NCBI GenBank assembly: GCA_033439765.1
Contig: JAULSN010000002.1
Coordinates: 3,286,001 to 3,350,000 of the forward strand
DNA length: 64,000 nt
Reading direction: 5' to 3'
Source: Lasiosphaeria ovina
Lineage: Eukaryota; Ascomycota; Sordariomycetes; Sordariales; Lasiosphaeriaceae
Shown: positions 1 to 12,091 of the stretch, piece after piece
Layout of the letters: each line of letters starts with the position of its first letter
How positions within the stretch are numbered: position 1 is the first letter of the stretch
Translations under genes and position numbers: made by a program
The notes under the pieces: model-generated
Seen by the model: only the letters and a program-made list of their open reading frames with translations
Told to the model about the DNA's origin: nothing
The model's database searches: none

Positions 1-763
1 ACGCTACGAGACGATGTCGAGACTGCAAGCACGAGCGAGGCCGACGAGATGCTGCTCGTTTACAGAAATTGAGACTTTTTTCTTCTCCACACAAACCCGC
101 TGGCGACATGCACGCTTCATGCACGCTGGATGCAGGCCTGTGATGGTGGAGTGGTTGGTGTTGTCCAAGACTCGAATGCAGCGCGAATTCAGCAACTTTC
201 AGAGGGATAGGTCCGTTTGGGGAAAGGTGCTGCGCTGACCGCCTTTCCTTTGCAGACCCCCGAGGTATCTTCGTCTCGACTTTGCTTCATCCAACCCGAA
301 CCCCAACCCGAGAGTAAACCAAGGCCGCATGCCAATCTCGGAGTTTTCGACGACGGATGGTGGTCACTGGTGACTTTGAGACTTTCCCATCGAACTGACA
401 GCTCCTGCGACGCCGAAAATTTTTCATCGCGAATGTGCATAGCGAGTGAGGCCCGGATTTCTTGTTGCCCCGACCTTTGCTTCATCCTGCTCGTTCGTTA
501 TCTCGGCCCACTTACAAGGCGAGGGCGATCCAATTTTTTTCCCTCCTTTTTTTGCAAAGTTCTTGACCGCTTCATGCTTCGCATCTCCTGAGTGTCTACC
601 CCGTCTACCCCAGGAAATAGCTTCCTGTGCGTTGTACGGCACAGAAAGTCCGAAAGGAAATCAGTAAAAAAAATCCGCCGAGAGCAAAAGCCCGGTCCTT
701 CAGCTTCTCCGTGCGGATTTTGGAGAGCGTGGCTGGCTGGCTGGCTGGCAAAGCAAATCAGCA
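1..763. other. Upstream non-coding DNA
   Basis: No open frame here resembles a known protein and frames on both strands break often. The last part, with GGCT repeats near 729-748, is the presumed promoter and 5' leader of the enolase-phosphatase gene that starts at 764. Confidence 0.6.
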
Positions 764-2012
764 ATGGCGGCCACCACCAAAGTGGTGCTGCTTGACATTG
801 GTACTTGTTGACCTCGAGTTGGCTCTGCAACTCTGCACAACCTTTTTTTTTCTTGCAGCTTCATTCAGCTCCTCTCCCTTCTTCCCCCAACCCAACCCCG
901 TTGCTGGCATTAGCCTGGACGGATTGGCTAATGCGGTTGTTTTGCTGGCAGAGGGCACAGTTTGCCCCATATCATTCGTCAAAGATATTCTTGTAAGGCA
1001 GATCCCTCCGCTTTGAATCCCTCTCCTTTTTGCCAACTACTATCTCTGGCCATGATGGTTGGGCCCTCTCTTTTTCCACTTGCGGTCAACCACTCATGGC
1101 CGGATCTGCCCCACCTTCAACTTTGCTCTCTCTCAAAGCATGTCTTGTCCGGTCACTTCGCTATCAACTCCCCCCCCCGTAATGGTGTGCCACTGCAGAC
1201 TACATCCCAAAGCTCGGGATGTGGTGGCAGATGATGAGAGAGCGCCATGCTTCCTCCTCGTCCTCCTTCCCGGCGTTCGCCCCAAGTGGTTCGAGCGAGG
1301 GGGGAGCCTGCCGTCTGCGGGGAGCGTCTATGCCTGAAGCAGACGGATACAGCCCATTGGACTGACACATATTTCCTTTTTTTGCCTCGTACAGTTTCCC
1401 TTCGCTCTTCAGGCGCTTCCTGGCACGCTGGAGACGCAGTGGGACAGCCCGGCATTTGCTCGGTACCGCGATGCGTTCCCGGCAGAGCACGCCGCGTCGC
1501 GCGAGGCCTTAGCCGCGCACGTCGAGGACCTCACCCGCCGCGACGTGAAGGCGCCCTACCTCAAGAGCCTGCAGGGCTACCTCTGGGCGAAGGGGTACCA
1601 GACGGGCCAGCTCAAGGCGCCGCTGTTCCCGGACGTGGTGCCCAGGTTCGCGTCGTGGAAGCGCGAGGGCGTCACCGTTGTCATCTACTCGTCCGGCTCC
1701 GTGCCCGCCCAAAAGCTACTGTTCGCGCACACAAACAGCGACCCCGCCGACCTAGTGCCCGACATCGCTGGCTTCTTTGACACAGTCAATGCCGGCCCCA
1801 AGACCGAGGCCGCGAGCTACGAGAAGATCGCCGCCCAGTTCCCAGAGTACCTCGCAGGCGAGTGGCTGTTCCTCAGCGACAACGTCAAGGAGGTCGAGGC
1901 TGCTAAGCTGGCTGGTATGCAGAGCTTCGTTGTCGAGCGGCTTGGCAACGCAGAGCTCTCTGCAGAGGCGCGGCAGCAGCATAGGGTCATCCAGAGCTTT
2001 GCCGAGCTATAA
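764..2012 (+). CDS. UTR4: Enolase-phosphatase E1 (methionine salvage)
   Basis: Bifunctional HAD-family enzyme of the methionine salvage pathway. It enolises 2,3-diketo-5-methylthiopentyl-1-phosphate and then removes the phosphate. My model has three exons, 764-800, 952-992 and 1395-2012, giving 231 residues with all phases closing. The first exon codes MAATTKVVLLDI and the second EGTVCPISFVKDIL, which together form HAD motif I with the acidic pair at residues 11 and 13. Further on are the serine motif VIYSSGS, the lysine motif GPKTE and the acidic motif LFLSDNVKEV. Length and order match the family. The start is fixed because motif I lies directly after it and is split by the first intron. 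The second intron is long for this window (402 nt). Cytosolic or nuclear location is inferred from the family. The functional call is very secure; the exact intron edges are a little less so. Confidence 0.93.
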
Positions 2013-4493
2013 TGGATCCCAACACTCTGAATGCATGGCTTCCCTGGCCTCCTCGAGCGCAAGTCAATTGAACGCTCCCTACTTCTTGGCCTACCATCTC
2101 TGACGTAGCGGGGACTCCTTGCCGAGTCACCCGTGTTCTCACGACTCCTTTGGTAGGGAGCAGGAGGCAATTGGACCGGAGAATGCATCATCATGACATT
2201 ATTTGCAGTAGCTCTCCAACTGCGCAGGGTAGCTGGGACCCGGTATCCCCCCGTTGGAAAGGTTAAGATCGGCATGATTGAGCAGTCAGGGTCGCTGCGA
2301 TTGGAGAAGCATCGTCACATCGCCGGTCCGGTCAGGCAATTCGCAAATTGGCTCTTCAATTCCCCGCGTTGCTTGGAGGCAAGATAGATACCTAGGTACC
2401 TAGTTTACTCTGCTTTGACCGACACAGTGTTAGTCGCCGTCGACGCTCTCAATGTGATGTGAAAACCGTCATCCTAAAAAGGAAATGTCCGGGTCAAATA
2501 ACCCCTGAACCCCTTTCCCGATAAGCGATTGCTGGAGCCACATGACAGTTGTTGAGCGCGTGGACAAAGTGCCCGTACTTGCGAGTTGCGACAAGGGGTT
2601 TTAAAGACGACAGGGCTTTTGCAAACGGGAAACGCCAACTTCCCATCACCAACAACAGTTTCTTGCTACACTTGAGATGGTTTGGGGTCTGCGTGACAGG
2701 CCAAGCTTGGCTTAGCTCCCTCATACAACCCCTCCCCCTCAAAAAAAAGAAAAACCTGGGGAAAGCAGGCAGCTTGCAGGCGAAAGGCAAGTGCGGCGGG
2801 TTTGGCTTGGCTTGGCTTGGTTGTCCCAAAGAAAGGAGAAGCAAGAATAGTTTCCCCGCGCCTTCCTTTTGCTTGGCTGTAATTTTGATGCGCCGTCATC
2901 TGATCCGCTCCCCCATCACGAGGCGTAAGCCCGCACACTCCCCCCCAAGTCAGCGAATCAGGCGCAGTCGTCGCCACTGCCAGCATCCGCGGCGCCCAAT
3001 GCTGTGGGAAGATGGGCTCTTGGTTCCAGACCAAAATTGTTTGGGCAATGCGCATATCGACACCTTTCGAAGGGTCCGGCCCTCCCCCCTCCGCCAGTCA
3101 ACGGATGGCGGCAGCAGGATTGGCCGTACCCCGCCTTGCGCGTGTGTGCCCGTACGGGGATCGACTTCAAAAGTCTCGGACAGGGACATCCTTAGGTGAC
3201 CTGTCACCCTGCTACCTACTGGACCCTTTGTGCGCCGGGCCGCAAACGAGACTTTTGGTGGCACACGACGATGCGAGTTTGGCGTGCTGATCGAAACTGC
3301 GGGCGTGCGAATACCTGGGATGGATGGGCTGCTCGCTCGCCGCAACGGCTGCGGGTTTCCCAGACTCGCTTCCCCGGGTTCACAGCATCGGCGATGGAGG
3401 GGGGGGGCGAACTGCCTTGCTCTGCTCTCGGCGCCGCATGGGCTTTGCGCTGTTTCGGGAGCAGATCTGTATAAGCAAAGGCACACGGACTGATCTGCTG
3501 CTTGCTCTGTACGTCGTGACACTTAAGGGCACCATGCTTCCCCCCTAGTAGGAACTTCATCACCGAGTGACATTCAAGACTATTGATACGAAGCTGCTTC
3601 CCACGAGCTAGTAGGAGGTAGAGATGGCGGTGTCCTGTTCAAGCCGACGTAAGCGGTGATGATTTCGGGTTCCAGGACCCTGACCGCTTTTCCATATCCT
3701 CCAGAGGCGAAAGGGTGTTGGACTAAGACATTGGCACAGTGATCCGGCTTATTCTGGCCCAGCCCGTCGTTGAGATTGTCGGGGGATTGTCACCCAAACT
3801 CGAAAGAGGGGCTCTTCCAGTTGCAAGCACTATTGAAACACATGACCGCAACCGCGCACTGGCGTTGGCTGCCGTTTCGAACTGGCCCATGGCCTGTCCT
3901 GATCGCTTGCATAACGCGGGGCCTGGGGTCTTTTGGGCCCTGGCTTGTTGGGTGCGGGAACATGGAGTTGAGACCGGGCCATCGAGCCCGGCATTGCGGA
4001 CAAGGTCACGGCACCAGCGAGCGACGGCCCTCGGAGTAAAACCACGCACATCTCGCGGCTGGAAACACAATTTGTGATTAGATCAGCTGATGGAGACTAT
4101 TCTAGTCAAAGACTTGACTCTCGGCCTATAGACGGTAGGAGAAGTCAGCGTGAAGTCACAGACGCTATGGTATCAAGTAGCTCCTACCCCGAGCCCCTGA
4201 GGGAAGGCGCTTGCAAACGGCGATTGTGGCTCTTTCTCAAGGTCATATGACAAGCCCGCAATTGCTACTCGGGACTGCTTGGCGTCACCTGGGCGGTCCG
4301 AGTGCGCGGCCAGCCTCAAAACGGTACGTCCGACGACACGGGTAACCAGCCTGGGAAATTGGCTTGGGCAAGCATGGCTCGCGGACTGCCCAAAAGCTTG
4401 TCCTCAGCTGTAGATGGATTCTAGCTAAGCCCGAAATTTGAAGCCTAGCATGGAGTACAATGGCCATATTTAGGGGTATCATCGGCATCCGAG
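2013..4493. other. Intergenic region, no gene recognised
   Basis: About 2.5 kb between the E1 gene and the 3' end of BMT2. Several 100-216 codon frames exist (for example 2549-3199 + and 2950-3522 -), but they overlap on both strands, have low-complexity composition and match nothing I know. A TACCTAGGTACCTAG palindrome lies at 2389-2403 and GGCTT repeats near 2802-2821. Confidence 0.55.
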
Positions 4494-5366
4494 TCAACCT
4501 AGAACGACAGCAAAGTTGTTTCGTGATGAACCAGATCGGATTTCCTTTTTCGGAAAAGGGGACTCAGGTCCCAAGCATTTGGATTCCCTCCTCCAGAGGT
4601 AGTAGACCAGCCGATGTGTCGTTTTGGATGCGGCTTTTGCGTACCCCAATGATTCCATAATGGCAATGAGCCGGTCTTCGTCCATGTAGCGAGAGTTTGT
4701 CACACAGGGTGCGGGCAAAACCAGGAAGAGGCTGGGAAAGAAGTCTCGTAGCGGCCAGGTGCTGCCATGCCGTTCTGGGCCGCAGAGAAACTGCGTCGTG
4801 CGGAGAAGCATGTCTCCTCGCTCCCGAGGATCGGGAACAAAGTTGAGGATTAGAGACAGACTGATGACATCGAACCGCTCCGTGTCATCCCGGGGTAACG
4901 GCCGCGCCATAAAGTCCTGCTGGAGAATGCCTTCTTCTTGACTGTTCAAGTCGATCCGCTCAATCCCAAAGTGTCCGCTTTTGGAGCACACGTTCTGGGT
5001 ACTGAGCGCTCCGACTTCGAGCATGCGCAGAGGGCGATCTGGGACCGCCTGGCCCTCGGCAAAGCAAGGCTCAAGCCATTCCATGAGAATCTTGGAACTG
5101 TCGCCGCCGCGGTCATGTCTTTGGCCTTGCAGACTTGCCTGCTGGTATCGCTCGATACCGCCGAGCTCCTCAATCTCGGCCTCGATGGCGGCTTCTGCTG
5201 CCTTGTCGCCCTTGGCGATGGCCTGCCGCTTCCTCTTTTCCAGGAGATGGTGTTGGTTGATGAGAGATTTGGTCGACTTTCTCGAAATTGACTTGGGCCG
5301 GGGCTGAAAGACCGGAGGACGGCCTGCAGCCAGGGTTTTGGGTTGGCGCTTCTTCTTAACAGCCAT
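4494..5366 (-). CDS. BMT2: 25S rRNA adenine-N(1) methyltransferase Bmt2
   Basis: SAM-dependent methyltransferase of the Bmt2 family, which makes one m1A in the large-subunit rRNA in the nucleolus. The single-exon protein is 290 residues from the ATG at 5366. I chose this over the in-frame ATG at 5426 because the lysine-rich start MAVKKKRQPKTL is typical of the family. The SAM site LEVGALSTQN is followed by RIDLNS, then the family hallmarks DFMARPLP and DVISLSLILNFVPDP. Near the C-terminus are CVTNSRYM and the MESLGY motif. The N-terminal third is basic and contains a predicted helix with alternating charge, common in nucleolar proteins. It is transcribed away from the ribosomal protein uL23 gene with 343 bp between the two start codons, so a shared ribosome-biogenesis promoter is plausible. 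Confidence 0.93.
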   Translation of the reverse strand: MAVKKKRQPKTLAAGRPPVFQPRPKSISRKSTKSLINQHHLLEKRKRQAIAKGDKAAEAAIEAEIEELGGIERYQQASLQGQRHDRGGDSSKILMEWLEPCFAEGQAVPDRPLRMLEVGALSTQNVCSKSGHFGIERIDLNSQEEGILQQDFMARPLPRDDTERFDVISLSLILNFVPDPRERGDMLLRTTQFLCGPERHGSTWPLRDFFPSLFLVLPAPCVTNSRYMDEDRLIAIMESLGYAKAASKTTHRLVYYLWRRESKCLGPESPFPKKEIRSGSSRNNFAVVLG

Positions 5367-5709
5367 GACGTGAAGGAAACGAGAGTTGTGATATATCTTG
5401 CAGCTAACTGCGATGAGCGAAGTCAATAAAGTGATGAAGTGTCACTGAAGGAAAAGGTAACTTATTTGCTGGCTATATTTCTTATCTTATCGATTAGATA
5501 ACAAATCACAGCGGGGAGGTCTCGGTCAGCCACACTGAAACCAGCCAACCCCCGCGTGCACGATTGTGTACGCCACAGCACGAGCCGCAGTTCCCGCCCA
5601 CCCACACAATCTTTTTTAGAAATTTGCGAAATCCCTCTCGAAGTCATTATCCCTTCCGCACGACGACCGACTTCGACACCTTCGACCAACGACAAACAAC
5701 ACCGGAGCA
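5367..5709. promoter_or_regulatory. Divergent promoter between BMT2 and uL23
   Basis: A 343-bp gap separates the start codons of BMT2 (leftward) and ribosomal protein uL23 (rightward). It holds a pyrimidine-rich stretch close to the uL23 start, common for ribosomal protein genes. The region must hold the promoters of both genes. I see no motif that I can name with certainty. Confidence 0.5.
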
Positions 5710-6496
5710 ATGGCACCCAAGGACTCGAAGAAAGGTACATAAGAGCCCAAGATGGACTTCGCGACAAAAATCTCCGGCTTCCGCTCAATGCGGCGCCTCG
5801 CCGTCATGGCGAGGTGACGCATCAAAGCAGCAGCAGATTTTGCGAGTCTGAACACAGATTACTTCTTTCAATCTTGTTCGGGCGAATGCTTATGCTGATG
5901 ACACTCTTTCTGCGACAGGCGGTGCCTCCACGGCGCCCAAGGGCGCTCAGGCCAAGAAGGCTGCCCAGGCTGCCCTCAAGGGTGTAAGTGAAGACCTCCC
6001 GCCGCATCAATGAGTCCATCGGATTGAGTACTGACCATTCGGCTTTCTCTCGTTTCAGGTGCACGCCCACAAGAAGACCAAGGTCCGCTACTCGACGACC
6101 TTCCACCGCCCCAAGACCCTCCAGTTGTCGCGCGCGCCCAAGTACCCCCGCAAGTCGGTCGCCCACGAGCCCCGTCTCGATGAGCACAAGGTCATCGTCC
6201 ACCCTCTCAACACTGAGGGTGCCCTGAAGAAGATCGAGGAGCAGAACACCCTGGTCTTCATCGTCGACGTCAAGGCCAACAAGGCTCAGATCAAGCAGGC
6301 TCTCAAGAAGCTGTATGACATTGACACCGTCAAGATCAACACCCTTATCCGGTTAGTGCTTGACACCGCATTGCGCCCAAAAGTGCCGTACTGACTGGTC
6401 TCAAACAGCCCCGATGGATCCAAGAAGGCTTTCGCCCGTCTGACCGCTGATGTCGACGCTCTGGACATTGCCGCTACCAAGCTTGGTCTGGTTTAA
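5710..6496 (+). CDS. RPL25: 60S ribosomal protein L25 (uL23)
   Basis: Large-subunit ribosomal protein of the uL23 family, which binds 25S rRNA near the exit tunnel and contacts nascent-chain factors. Four exons: 5710-5734, 5919-5983, 6059-6351 and 6409-6496, giving 156 residues, the usual fungal length. The N-terminus is the Lys/Ala-rich extension of eukaryotic uL23 (MAPKDSKK then [15 protein letters not shown]). It is followed by the conserved core [47 protein letters not shown] and the C-terminus [20 protein letters not shown]. All exon phases close and every junction has a GT/AG pair. The intron-rich 5' end is typical for fungal ribosomal protein genes. Confidence 0.97.
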
Positions 6497-7209
6497 ATTT
6501 GCGCATACAACGGCGCAAGGGAACTGGGAAAATAGGGGCACATATGAAGGGCAATGGATTGCATTTTCGATCGGCGTCTGATACCTAGGATTTTGGCAAT
6601 GAAAAGAACTGAACATTCCACCCTTCTACTTTGCAGACTCTGTAATTGACTGTATGATCTAGTTAATTCATTAATTCATTTACGTATCTGTAAAAATACG
6701 CTCGACAGCTTCCTTCTGCTCCCATCCCATGGCTGTCTCAACTCGTATATGCGTTTTATGACACCTGTAATATTTATTACAATGCTCCCGTTCCATTTTG
6801 GCCCGGCAACACTCCTTCCCAAGACCGCTCCCTCTATCACACTATCGTACACGCAACGCTACCTGCCACCATTTTTTAAAAGGCAGACCGTCCTATGCCG
6901 TATTGTTTTCTCCTAAATCCCACGTCCAACCTTTCCCCCCGTACGCTCGGCCGTTAAAACAAACAGGCGAAGGGCCAGATCGACCTAGCCAATTCTTTGC
7001 GAGCTCAGGCGCCCGCGGCCTGAGGAGGGCGTCATGTCGTGTCGTGCCTCTACCCGTCTCAAACTCCCGTAGGACAAACACATTGTATGTACCGTACCGT
7101 ACGTAACGCACGTCAGGTTTGCTCGCTCGCTTCGCTTCGCTTGTATGGCCTTGCGGCCAGACCAGACCAGACCAGACCAGAGCCACCCTCGTTCGCGCGC
7201 TCCAAAAGC
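6497..7209. other. Convergent 3' region, (CCAGA)n microsatellite
   Basis: Region between the 3' ends of uL23 (+) and TIM8 (-). A tandem CCAGA repeat runs from about 7157 to 7181. I see no coding frame worth calling. It should contain both 3' untranslated regions. Confidence 0.5.
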
Positions 7210-7600
7210 TCACTTGCGCATCTTGTTGGTCAACAGCTGCGTCGTGAGCAGGTTGAGGTCCATGAACCGCTCCACGCAGCTCGCCATGCACACCTGCTCC
7301 GTCTTGTCCAGCGACCCGCTCTTGATGGGCCCCGTCACGCACTTCTTCCAGCACGTGTCTGTGAGCGTGTGTGTTTCTGGTCGGTCGCCCCAGGGGGGAG
7401 GGGGGGGTTCGGTTAGCCTTTTCCAGTCTCTTTCAAGGTACATTTTTGTAGGGGGGCTGTGGGGTTTTTTTGGGAGGAATCCAGGCCCCCCAAATTCACG
7501 TACGCGCTTGCAGCCGTGTGCGCTGCTGCTCGTTGGTGATGAACTGGCGCAGCTCGGCCTTGTCCTTGTCGTTGAGCTTGTCGAGGTCGGCGGAGTCCAT
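7210..7600 (-). CDS. TIM8: Mitochondrial intermembrane-space chaperone Tim8
   Basis: Small Tim chaperone that partners Tim13 in the intermembrane space and guides hydrophobic precursors to the TIM22 complex. Two exons, 7504-7600 and 7210-7376, separated by a 127-nt intron, code for 87 residues. The start [20 protein letters not shown] is typical of Tim8. The twin CX3C motifs are at C41/C45 and C62/C66, spaced as in the family, and are expected to form two disulfides. The acceptor at 7377 was chosen over a closer one because it restores the conserved LQAQTHTLTD link between the helices. No cleavable presequence is seen, as expected for a Mia40 substrate. Confidence 0.93.
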
Positions 7601-8518
7601 CGCGTTGACTTTTTTTTTTAGGGGCGCAGCGTCTATGTCTCGGGGGGGATGCGATTTATAGATGGTTATCCGTAGTCCGTGGTGGCGGTAGCGATTTGCA
7701 ATGTTCAAGGTTGAAGTTAAATTGTTCAAAAAGAAACAAATTCGAAAGAGGTTCCGGAGTGAGTGGGAGCGGCAGCAGCAAGAATCGTCGTCACCGAGCT
7801 CGTCCGAAAAAAGAAAGCTTTCGAGGTTACGCCAAGGATGCGCTTTTAGTGCTTCTGGAAGGGTGAGGAGCCAATTACCGGCGGGCAAGCCGGGCGGGAT
7901 CTCCACCTTGCGCTGGGCCTCGTTCTGGCTCCCCATGAGCAAAATAAATAAGTAAATACAGCTCCCGTATGTAGAAATATCGCAATATGCAACTATTAAA
8001 TAAGGGTCCATATCGTTGCTGTCGTTTGTGAACAATATCTACCGTCTTGGATGAAATTGGGTTTTGCACACTTAACACAGGTTCGATACCTAGGTTGTTG
8101 ATAATAATTCATTTACCCTTCTAGTCTTGCAAGTAACCTTGCTTCCTAATTAGGGATTTAACGAGACATGAAATGATTTAATCTGGGATATTCTATTGCT
8201 GATATCAAATGTCTTCCCAGAATTTACAGTAGGTTCACAGTTAACCAGGGAGTAGCCTCCTGGTAGCAGTTCGCCGGTCGAAATATACTGCATCCCAAAC
8301 AATATTACATCTCCCGGCACATTAGGAAGGAGTCTAATGTATTTGCTCGCGCTCTCTGGAGAACATTTATTGTCTATGATTATAGCCTGAGACTCTAAAG
8401 ATAATCTGGACTCTATTCCGCCTGTGTTATTCCAAAACACTGCCTCCAAAAATAGATTGTCCTGGAGATTGAATAAACAAAAAGAAAAAGAAGAAAGCTT
8501 CCAAAACCATGTCCTGTC
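7601..8518. other. Intergenic region between TIM8 and the CorA gene
   Basis: About 900 bp holding the TIM8 promoter and the 3' end of the CorA-type gene, both leftward. The leftward frame is open far upstream of the TIM8 start, but its translation is unlike Tim8 and is taken as untranslated. The part from 8080 to 8460 is AT-rich. Nothing else is seen. Confidence 0.5.
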
Positions 8519-10477
8519 CTATACCCACCGGAACATCCTCGCCATGCCCAGGGCAATAACGCAGAACAACAGCAGAGAGCCAAGAATGCCAAAGAAAGGC
8601 CCCAAGTTATCAACATCCTTCCACGGAATGAAGACGTTCATACCAAACAGACCCGTAACGACGTTGAGCGGCACAATGATGGAAGCCAAAAGCGTGATCT
8701 TGCTAAGAACGCGGTTTGTGCTCGTTCCCTGGGCAATGCCGTCGATGGATATCTGGGCTAGGTAATTGCTGTGAGCCCGCGATAGCATCTTCTCAAAGTG
8801 CCCGAGGTTGGTCATCATGGTCACAACGTGATCCTGAATGTCACCTAGATAAAGTCCAATGTCCATTCTGGGCGTCACCTTGTAGTTTTCGTTGCATCGC
8901 TTGGTAAAGCCTCTGAGAACGTCGGCTTTGCCGCCCAGCAGGCGCATCAAGCCCATGACGTTCTTGCGCGCTATGCCGATTTTTCGAAGGAATTCGGCCA
9001 TGTCGTCGGTCCGGGCAATGAAAACCTCGTCCTCAATTTGGTCTGTATCCATTTCCAGCTTGTTGATGATGGGGGCAAACGAATCGACGATGTTATCACT
9101 GCCTTGCCGTTAGAACCAAGGCGGGAACATGACCTAGGTCGTAAGAAAGGGCAACCGGGAGTCTTACATCAAAGCGTAACAGATCCAGTCACTGCTCAAG
9201 GCAACGTAGTCCTTCAGCATGGTAATCCTCTTCCTCACATGAGAGGCGTGCATGTTGCTGGCGTAGCTGAAGCTCAACGTGCCCTCGCGAAACACGATGA
9301 CGTAAATATTGAAGGGCACGTACTCCGTCTCCTTCGTCTCGGCGTCGACCTCGAGGTAGAATGACCGAAAGCAGGCAAAGTAGTACGACGGGAAGAGCTC
9401 AATTTTCTCACGAGACTCTTGCGTCGTAATATCCTCGATGGTCAAAGGATGGATACCAAAAGCCCTGCAAACGGCACGAACTTCTTCCTCCGATGGCTTG
9501 TTCATATTAAGCCACCACACGCCATCGGACTCCCCTTTTGGGAAACTGAACAGCCCTCTGATGTCTTCGCCAGGCAAGATCAAACCCTCCAGGTCGGCGG
9601 CGTGTATGGTAGACTCCCAGGCCGACGAGAAGAAGCTCACTCGGCTGGGGTCAACCGGAGGTTGCTGGATTGCTTTGGCCTGTTCGTCGAGCTCGCCCTT
9701 CTCGTCATTGTCGGTCCTTGACGTTTTGGAGCTCTTCTCGCGGTGGAGCTCGATGCCGAATGGAGCCTCCAAAATATCACCGTCCAGTGTAACAATTGGA
9801 AAAGACGGCTCAGTCTCGGCAGTTTCGGGCCGTAGATCAGAGAAGACACGGGCATTCGAAGCGCGGCGAGCGGATTGACGCAGATCGCTCTCGGCTTTGA
9901 TGAAGTTCTCGAGATAATCAAAGTCGATGTACAGATCGCCGCCGGCCCGATCTTCCTGTAGAGGGAAGCAAACGTCTTCCTCGGCCGACTTATTCGTAGC
10001 CAGACTAGCGGCATCGTCGTTTACCGTATGGGGTTTGCTGCGGTAGCTATGCCGGCTGAGGAGTGACGCAGTCCTCTGTAGCTCGTGATCGTCGAGCTTA
10101 CGGTCGGGCTTGGGCTCCGAAAAGGAGAGCTCGCGTTCGCGTCGACGGGCTTCAGCAAAGGCCTTAACTGAGTTTGGAGGCGACGACGAGCGAGGATCGA
10201 CTGATTCGACAGTCGGCCTCCGACTGCGCCGAAGGGTTGGCGAGCTGTCCGGTGCATCGTCATCGATGATAGCCTCCTCAAAATCCCTCACTCGTGTATT
10301 CTGATATACGTCGTCGTGGACACCAGAGTTGGCTTTCTGTGTTCCATACAGAGAATCGAAAGTTCCTCGACGGGTCCGCTCCGGGCGCACCGAAGTAGAC
10401 TGGTTCCGGTGGTCGTCGAGTTCGGGCACCGGTGTCGAGAAACCGGAGTTTCCGGCAACCTCCTCCTGGTCAGACAT
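8519..10477 (-). CDS. CorA-type magnesium transporter (Alr1/Mnr2-like)
   Basis: Membrane channel for Mg2+ of the CorA superfamily; the plasma-membrane (Alr1) and vacuolar (Mnr2) members are the nearest known fungal types. Two exons, 9168-10477 and 8519-9098, with a 69-nt intron, give 629 residues. The long N-terminal part is polar and Ser/Arg-rich, as in fungal CorA proteins. The soluble funnel domain follows (GVWWLNMNKPSEEEVRAVC, HPLTIEDITTQESREKIE, PFNIYVIVF). Two membrane helices lie at the C-terminus, and the pore signature GMN is near residues 589-591, in the loop after the first helix. The intron model rebuilds the conserved CYALIDNIVDSF stretch. An in-frame ATG at 10534 would add 19 residues. 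I cannot tell plasma membrane from vacuole by sequence alone. Confidence 0.9.
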
Positions 10478-12091
10478 GGCTGCGGTATAAGGCGTGCCTG
10501 TAATTCGTTCGTGTATGCGCGTCAATATCTCCACCTTTCAAAATATATCGGGTCTAAAGCAGGCCCCCAGAGCCCTTAATCAGGGATTTAGTCGGCTCGC
10601 ATATTGGAAGTTGGCGTTGTACTTCAAAAGCACCAGCGGATGGCAGCGAACGGCCAGCAGCCGTCCGCAATGACCTTCGTTTAGACGACGGATAGGCAGA
10701 CAAGTAGTCTTCCACGACCGTGATAAGACAATCCGCTGGGGAAAGAGAAGCTGTAAGTTAAGAATGGGCAGAATTGCCGAGTTGCCTTGCAACAAGTTAT
10801 GGTGGTTTCTTGTTCACTCCACCGTAGACCCAGAAATCGGGGCCTAGGAGCGAACGGTTGGAGGAAATCGGTTCGACGACTGAGCCCGCCAACTTGGTGG
10901 TTTTGCGAGGCAGGATGTCCAGGGTGATGTATGGAACAAGAAAGCTTGGTCGGCGAGATCCCGAACGATCAACCTTGTTCTCGCCAAGGTTAAAATATCG
11001 TGGCAATCGTGTACGGTGAAGCGCGCAATCTGTGACAGCAAAGAGGGTGATGTAGGTTGTGAAACAGCGGTGTCGCGCAAGGTCGTATGTGTGGGCGCAA
11101 ATTTCAGATCGAGTTTTCGTTGGGGGGTACAGCTTATCGTCCAGTTTTATGACGTCCTCGCGGCTCGAGCTTCCAAGACGGGCGATACCGGATAGCTTCG
11201 CCACGGAACGACAGAAGCAGATGCGACGCAAGCGAGGACAGGAGACTTCGTGGGCAGGAGGGTAGTGGTCGGATATATAGGGTGTTATTTTAGGATTCTC
11301 GGGAACAATGAGGGTTTTATTGCCTTTGTCGTGCAACCTTGAAATTCCAATTGAGAACCGTCGGTTGGCGGGAGGCGGAGAGTGGCTAAAGAACTTTGGA
11401 CGAGGAAAAGTTTCGGCCACTACCTCGGGTTAGCGGCGTGACTTTTTAGTCATCGTGCAAACCCACAGGACCAACGCGGCAGATAGATGGCAAGCCTGGG
11501 ACAAAAAACGGCACCTACAATTGATCTTTTGTTCGGCGTGGCCGCGTGGTATGCAGACATTCAAGTTCACAATCCAACCCCCCCCAGTTCCAGTATACAC
11601 GTGCATTGTTGAGCAGTAGTTTGAGATGTCGGATGAAATGACCTTCTTGCCAAGTTCAAGTCTCTGTTAACCCTACTATTGTGCTGCAGTAGACAATCTG
11701 CCCAACTGTTCTGGGCTAGAGGCAAGGTACCTACGTCAGAAGTCTCAGGGACCACTTCAGCCTCACAGACCTGGCCTGGGCTAACCAGGGCGGTTTGTTG
11801 CCGGTCGGGGGTGATCCGGCACTTCTCCGCACGCACAGGACACTAATCTCGCCGAAGGGGCCTGTTTCCCTTCACCTCTGATTGGCTGTTTCAGGGACAC
11901 CCAGTGACCTTTATTCTGAGCGTGCAGCCAATTCTGAGAAAGCCACGTAAAGGCGGTCCACTTGGCAGTTACCGACAGTGTGAAGTGGGAACTTCCAGTG
12001 TCATCGCCGCAACCACTAATCTGTATACACAAGGACCACTTCATAACAGTCGAAGCAGTCCGGCCTCGGTTTAGAAACCGCGTCCGTCGCC
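10478..12091. other. Intergenic region, no gene recognised
   Basis: About 1.6 kb between the 5' end of the CorA gene (-) and the start of SPC1 (+), so it holds two divergent promoters. A 207-codon leftward frame at 10797-11420 begins with GTG, has no recognisable domain and is not called as a gene. Confidence 0.5.

Noticed and set aside
2549..3199. 216-codon rightward ORF
   Set aside because: Low-complexity composition, overlapping open frames on the other strand, and no family resemblance.
8055..8105. Possible tRNA B box (GGTTCGATACC)
   Set aside because: Only three T-stem pairs form and no cloverleaf is found on either strand; the sequence is part of a CCTAGG-type palindrome.
10797..11420. 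207-codon leftward ORF
   Set aside because: It begins with GTG, has no recognisable domain and lies in a divergent promoter region.
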